A stretch of DNA of 25,566 nucleotides from Euryarchaeota archaeon UBA549 (lineage in GTDB: Archaea > Thermoplasmatota > Poseidoniia > Poseidoniales > Poseidoniaceae): contig DAGF01000106.1 in the NCBI GenBank assembly GCA_002495645.1, forward strand, positions 1 through 25,566, written 5' to 3'. The notes below the pieces were generated by a model. It was not told the origin of the DNA. It did not search any database and saw only the letters and a list, made by a program, of their open reading frames with translations. Position numbers and translations under genes: made by a program. Numbering within the stretch: position 1 is the first letter of the stretch; every line of letters starts with the position of its first letter. Shown here piece by piece: positions 22,901 through 25,566 of the stretch.

Positions 22901-24208
22901 ATGCTGACTCAAGATGCGCTACAAGCGTGGTACGGGTCGCATCAAGCCGACCTTGACTGGCTGGATAAACCATCACGGCACCAGTTTCGATGGCGCCTAC
23001 CCAACGACCGATGGGCCACAGCAAACCGACAATTTTCATCGCCGAAGGCCCTCCAAAAGGAGTTGAAGAAGCAAGGACCACGCGATGTGTACGTTGGGAC
23101 TTCGGCGTGGTTAACGCCCGTTGACCTGCCCAAACGCAGCGATACGGATGCACCGCATCCGGTGCTCATCGACCACATGGTGGTGTTTGATATCGATTTC
23201 ACGCCCTTCTCATACCGTCGTTTGGAACAAGCCAGGAAAGCCTCACATCGGCTCCTCATTTGGCTCGAGGACAACGAAGACCTCATGCTTCGTTCCATCT
23301 CCTACAGCGGCGGAAAGGGGTTTCACCTCGTCTTCACCGATAACGACCGAACCCTGTTTTCAATACCCAACCCGAAGGAACGGGAAGAAGCCGTTCGAGC
23401 CGCACGACAAACCCTTCTTCAGCGGGTTCTCGACCAAGGCTTTCCTGTCGATACAACCGTCACGGCCGACACACGGCGTATCATCCGCCTTCCAGGGAGT
23501 TTGCATGGAACGACCGGATGGGTGTGCACCCGAATCACCCGAGAGCAACTTGCCACGCCGCTCAAATCATGGGTGAAAACGATAGAAAAACACCCGTTGG
23601 CCAAACCCTTGCGCTATTGGCCCTACGGCCCATCTGATGTGCTTCGTTGGTTCGCGCCCAAGGGGACCAAACGAGGAACGCCGGCCAACGTCAAAGCGAA
23701 TCACCAAACGGCACCTCTTACGGTTCTCCAATGCAGCACACAAGTGGTTGGAACAAAGGGGCGGAGTGCATTGATGGCATGGATACCTCAACGGTGGAAG
23801 GACGGCCACGTGGAAGCGGTTGCCCAGCGTGTTGAGGAACTTGGATGGGGTCCTGTCCATCAATTCGAACATTTGGGGCAAACGCTTTTGATCGCCCCAC
23901 GAGCCATTCCAAAAGAACAACTCACCAAGGAATTGGCGTCCATGGGGTGGCCATCGCTTTCCTCTGAACTGAAACAGATGGGTCATGTGTGGCTTGACAT
24001 ACATCCACTTTTGGACGACGAGGAGGCAGGTGGGCACCCGTTGACTCACAAGGGGGTATGGCACAAGGCTGGCCCTGGTGGGAAAACGACCCCCTATTCA
24101 GCAACCCACCTTGAACTGATACAACGTCTCGGTGTTGAGATCGACGTGGGTGAACACGAGGTTGCGGGCCGCAGGGAACCTGCTTTACGCGTGGTTACAA
24201 AAACATGA
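22901..24208 (+). CDS. priS: DNA primase small subunit-like protein (PriS, compact, zinc-less)
   Basis: A 435-residue archaeo-eukaryotic primase. The core motifs are HMVVFDIDF (92-100, catalytic Asp97 and Asp99), SYSGGKGFHLVF (134-145, nucleotide-binding His142), and DTTVTADTRRIIRLPGSLHGTTG (184-206, third metal-ligand region). The last run is the hallmark of PriS. In typical PriS a cysteine zinc site lies between the DxD and SGxxGxH motifs. Here that interval is only ~36 residues and has no Cys, and the whole protein has two. About 200 residues after the core are of unclear origin and lack recognisable motifs. ATG 22901 is chosen over TTG 22898; an in-frame TGA at 22880 limits the start. It may be the replicative primase or a separate PriS-like polymerase. 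priL is not in the window. Confidence 0.82.
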   Translation: MLTQDALQAWYGSHQADLDWLDKPSRHQFRWRLPNDRWATANRQFSSPKALQKELKKQGPRDVYVGTSAWLTPVDLPKRSDTDAPHPVLIDHMVVFDIDFTPFSYRRLEQARKASHRLLIWLEDNEDLMLRSISYSGGKGFHLVFTDNDRTLFSIPNPKEREEAVRAARQTLLQRVLDQGFPVDTTVTADTRRIIRLPGSLHGTTGWVCTRITREQLATPLKSWVKTIEKHPLAKPLRYWPYGPSDVLRWFAPKGTKRGTPANVKANHQTAPLTVLQCSTQVVGTKGRSALMAWIPQRWKDGHVEAVAQRVEELGWGPVHQFEHLGQTLLIAPRAIPKEQLTKELASMGWPSLSSELKQMGHVWLDIHPLLDDEEAGGHPLTHKGVWHKAGPGGKTTPYSATHLELIQRLGVEIDVGEHEVAGRREPALRVVTKT

Positions 24209-24211
24209 ACC

Positions 24212-24217
24212 ATTATA
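24212..24217 (+). promoter_or_regulatory. TATA-like box upstream of the structured leader
   Basis: ATTATA is centred at about 24214.5, just after the primase stop codon (24208). With ~26 bp spacing the transcript would begin near 24241, giving a leader of about 90-100 nt before the small-protein start codon. That is unusual beside the leaderless promoters elsewhere in this window. Confidence 0.5.
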
Positions 24218-24260
24218 GGCCCGCAAATGTAACATCACGTTGCCCAAGAGAGCTGCAAAG

Positions 24261-24330
24261 CGATGACCTGCCACCGCATGCGGTGGGGACACCAACCGAC
24301 TGCGGGGCCCGGGCAGCCCCGCAGTCATCG
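24261..24330 (+). promoter_or_regulatory. Structured RNA leader (three-way-junction-like fold)
   Basis: Three helices can be drawn. An outer stem pairs CGATGAC (24261-24267) with GTCATCG (24324-24330). Inside it lie a perfect 16-bp palindrome, CCACCGCATGCGGTGG (24271-24286), and a GC-rich hairpin in which GACTGCGGGGC (24298-24308) pairs with GCCCCGCAGTC (24316-24326) across a 7-nt loop. The outer stem and the full GC hairpin compete for GTC 24324-24326, so two alternative folds exist. The element ends 2 nt before the first ATG of the small gene (24333), where it could block or expose the start. I do not recognise a known riboswitch class. A small independent ncRNA is the alternative. Confidence 0.5.
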
Positions 24331-24332
24331 AG

Positions 24333-24611
24333 ATGATCAACATGGGTTTCTTGCAAAACCTCCTCGCCCGCCTCCTTGGTCAAGGCTCAGCGCCTTCGCA
24401 ATCCTACAGTTTTGGACAACCCAACGCAGGCTACAGCGGCGCAAGTTTTTCCGGTGGCGGCAGCTACAACCGTGTCATCAACATGGTCGGTGCAACGGGA
24501 AAGAGCGAAGCTGAAGTTCGCGCTGCTCTTGCTGCGCAGTACTTCTCCTCTGACGATGTGAACAAACTCTGTGCGTCCCCAACCTTCCGTCAATTGATGG
24601 GTTGGGGCTGA
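24333..24611 (+). CDS. Small Gly/Ser/Tyr-rich protein of unknown function
   Basis: A 92-residue protein, family not recognised. It has a short hydrophobic-basic N-terminus (MINMGFLQNLLARLLGQ, amphipathic helix), a low-complexity Ser/Gly/Tyr/Gln linker (about 18-44), and a compact helical C-terminal part (about 45-92) with NMVGATGKSEAEVRAALAAQYFSSDDVNKLC and a terminal FRQLMGWG. The C-terminal helices look like a small folded domain, perhaps a UBA-like three-helix bundle. That is only an impression. Start is ATG 24333 or ATG 24342. It is preceded by a strongly folded leader and its own TATA-like box, so it is expressed apart from the primase. Its stop is 18 bp from the convergent stop of the next gene. 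Confidence 0.6.
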   Translation: MINMGFLQNLLARLLGQGSAPSQSYSFGQPNAGYSGASFSGGGSYNRVINMVGATGKSEAEVRAALAAQYFSSDDVNKLCASPTFRQLMGWG

Positions 24612-24629
24612 GCCCTCGATACGGTTCAT

Positions 24630-25139
24630 TCAGTTGGATTTGAGGGAATAGTTCCCATCTGCGTTGTTTTCCAGGTGGTCCAACAACCAAAACAAGCCTC
24701 CCCAGATGGACTCTTGACCTTCATCCGTTTTGTTGACGTTGACCATCATGAAAATATGAATCACCCGTCGCCAGCGACTCGCAAACATTCGCACATAAAC
24801 GCCGCAGAAGTCCTCCACCAAATCCAGTGATAGGTGGCCGTTTTTCGCCAGCACACCGATGTTGTTCATGCCGATCATCAGGGCGTTCATCGCGTCCTTT
24901 TCCTCACGGGTCAAAGCAGCCAATTCCTGAGGCGTCAATTCATCATGAAGTTTGACGGTGCTGATGGAGAAGCCTCGATGGACGAGTGGATTGTTCATGT
25001 GAGCAGCGAGGTCTCGCCCAATTTCATATCGCCGATTCTCGTTCCAGTGCTTCATTTGCCGTAGACTGAACAAGAGGGTAAACAGGATAGCGATACCGCT
25101 GACGGCCTCGCCAACATTCGCTGCGGTCTCAATGTCCAT
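24630..25139 (-). CDS. One-TM protein, DUF4760-like, paralogue of 20832-21377
   Basis: A 169-residue protein built like its paralogue 3.3 kb away. A hydrophobic N-terminal helix (about 9-27, GEAVSGIAILFTLLFSLRQ) is followed by ENRRYEIGRDLAAHMNNPLVHRGF, the LTREEKDAMNAL motif and a terminal FWLLDHLENN. The conserved positions are spread over the full length, so both come from one ancestral gene. Predicted topology is one TM helix with a cytoplasmic helical domain. There is no strong TATA box at the standard distance; TACATG and CATAATC lie about 28 and 35 bp upstream. Function unknown. Confidence 0.7.
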   Translation of the reverse strand: MDIETAANVGEAVSGIAILFTLLFSLRQMKHWNENRRYEIGRDLAAHMNNPLVHRGFSISTVKLHDELTPQELAALTREEKDAMNALMIGMNNIGVLAKNGHLSLDLVEDFCGVYVRMFASRWRRVIHIFMMVNVNKTDEGQESIWGGLFWLLDHLENNADGNYSLKSN

Positions 25140-25220
25140 TGGTCAACGCCACCGTTTCCGTCCTCATGTAGATTATGGCGTCAACATGGCCCCATCGAAA
25201 CCGGTCAAACCGGCTTCGGC

Positions 25221-25566
25221 TCAATCACAGCAGGATTTGGCCAGGGCATCCTGGGCGCAGAAACAGGTCTTGGCAGGGACGATGTCGGCTCGAGCACTTC
25301 GCTCGTTGAAGAGCGCCGTTACGGCAGCAAGTTCTTCTGGTGCATCACCACGAGCCTCAAGACAGAGTTTCAGGCCGAGCAAGCCCCACATGTTGTCCTT
25401 CCACAGGTCGATGTCAGCGCGATACACTTCCTCAGCTTCCTCAATATGACCCTGCTCAAAGAGCAACGCGCCCAAGATGTGGCGAACAGGTTGCATTTGA
25501 CCCCATGGCTCGTTGTATGCCAGGTTCAGCGAGAGGTCAACACCGCGGCGCAGCTCATCAAACGCA
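25221..25566 (-). CDS. Tetratricopeptide-repeat protein, C-terminal part (cut by window edge)
   Basis: The open frame enters from the right edge and ends at 25221. 114 codons are visible. It reads AFDELRRGVDLSLNLAYNEPWGQMQPVRHILGALLFEQGHIEEAEEVYRADIDLW in pieces. This includes one clear TPR helix pair (ALLFEQGHIEEAEEVYRADI) preceded by the AY(N/D)EPWG-MQPVRH motif. That motif is typical of a family of large bacterial and archaeal TPR proteins whose C-terminus also ends in a Cys-containing segment (here TCFCAQ). The Met at 25496 is internal, not the start. Role unknown, probably protein-protein interaction. Confidence 0.75.
   Translation of the reverse strand, partial: AFDELRRGVDLSLNLAYNEPWGQMQPVRHILGALLFEQGHIEEAEEVYRADIDLWKDNMWGLLGLKLCLEARGDAPEELAAVTALFNERSARADIVPAKTCFCAQDALAKSCCD

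Noticed and set aside
24271..24286. 16-bp palindrome as an insertion-sequence end or attachment site
   Set aside because: No transposase, integrase or flanking direct repeat is present, and the palindrome fits as a helix within the folded leader.
24241..24345. C/D-box guide RNA or SRP/RNase P RNA at the structured region
   Set aside because: GATGA-like words occur, but no proper RUGAUGA/CUGA pair is correctly spaced, and the conserved SRP and RNase P sequences are absent.

Overview
The window looks like a chromosomal segment of a planktonic marine euryarchaeon. Candidatus Poseidoniales (Marine Group II) or a close Thermoplasmatota relative is most likely. The signs are an archaeal-type primase small subunit, a DUF835 protein, an archaeal tRNA-Thr, and promoters in which a TATA-like box sits about 26 bp upstream of the start codon with little or no leader. 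Bacterial-looking metabolic genes (folD, an RsuA-family pseudouridine synthase, glycine C-acetyltransferase) are mixed in, as is common in that group. The taxonomic call is inference from gene content, not from a marker phylogeny. I see no insertion sequence, CRISPR array, rRNA or prophage, and no stretch over 300 bases without a gene.

Layout. 1-1425 (minus): an AspC-type aminotransferase translationally coupled to a membrane protein cut by the window edge. 1527-1602: tRNA-Thr(UGU). 1654-4746 (plus): a tiny membrane protein, FolD, a membrane protein with an acidic LPDL-rich tail, and a PHP phosphoesterase whose end overlaps tatC by 50 bp. 4697-6943 (minus): an AUR1-like PAP2 membrane enzyme followed by a divergent tatC. 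7058-8233 (plus): a GDPD-family phosphodiesterase whose HRG motif is at the C-terminus, as in a circular permutation. 8221-9387 (minus): citrate synthase. 9488-13946 (minus): three genes joined by ATGA overlaps and closed by a hairpin/T-tract terminator. They encode a DUF4388-like/DUF835 protein, a DnaA-like AAA+ protein with a degenerate Walker A, and a YkgJ cysteine-cluster protein. 13960-15790 (plus): a DUF309 protein and two unknown membrane proteins. 15793-17799 (minus): glycine C-acetyltransferase and an RsuA/RluB-like pseudouridine synthase. 17860-20830: a coiled-coil protein and a secreted, membrane-anchored subtilase transcribed divergently. 20832-25139: two paralogous one-TM proteins flanking an AmpG-like MFS permease, a compact PriS-like primase and a small Gly/Ser-rich protein behind a strongly folded leader. 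25221-25566: C-terminal end of a TPR protein.

How the genes may work together. Cell-envelope functions dominate: PAP2 and GDPD act on lipid head groups, TatC exports folded proteins, and the subtilase degrades extracellular protein. Central metabolism is represented by FolD, citrate synthase, the aminotransferase and glycine C-acetyltransferase. The least explained parts are the DUF835/DnaA-like/YkgJ operon, the permuted GDPD and the structured leader at 24261-24330. They are the best candidates for something undescribed.
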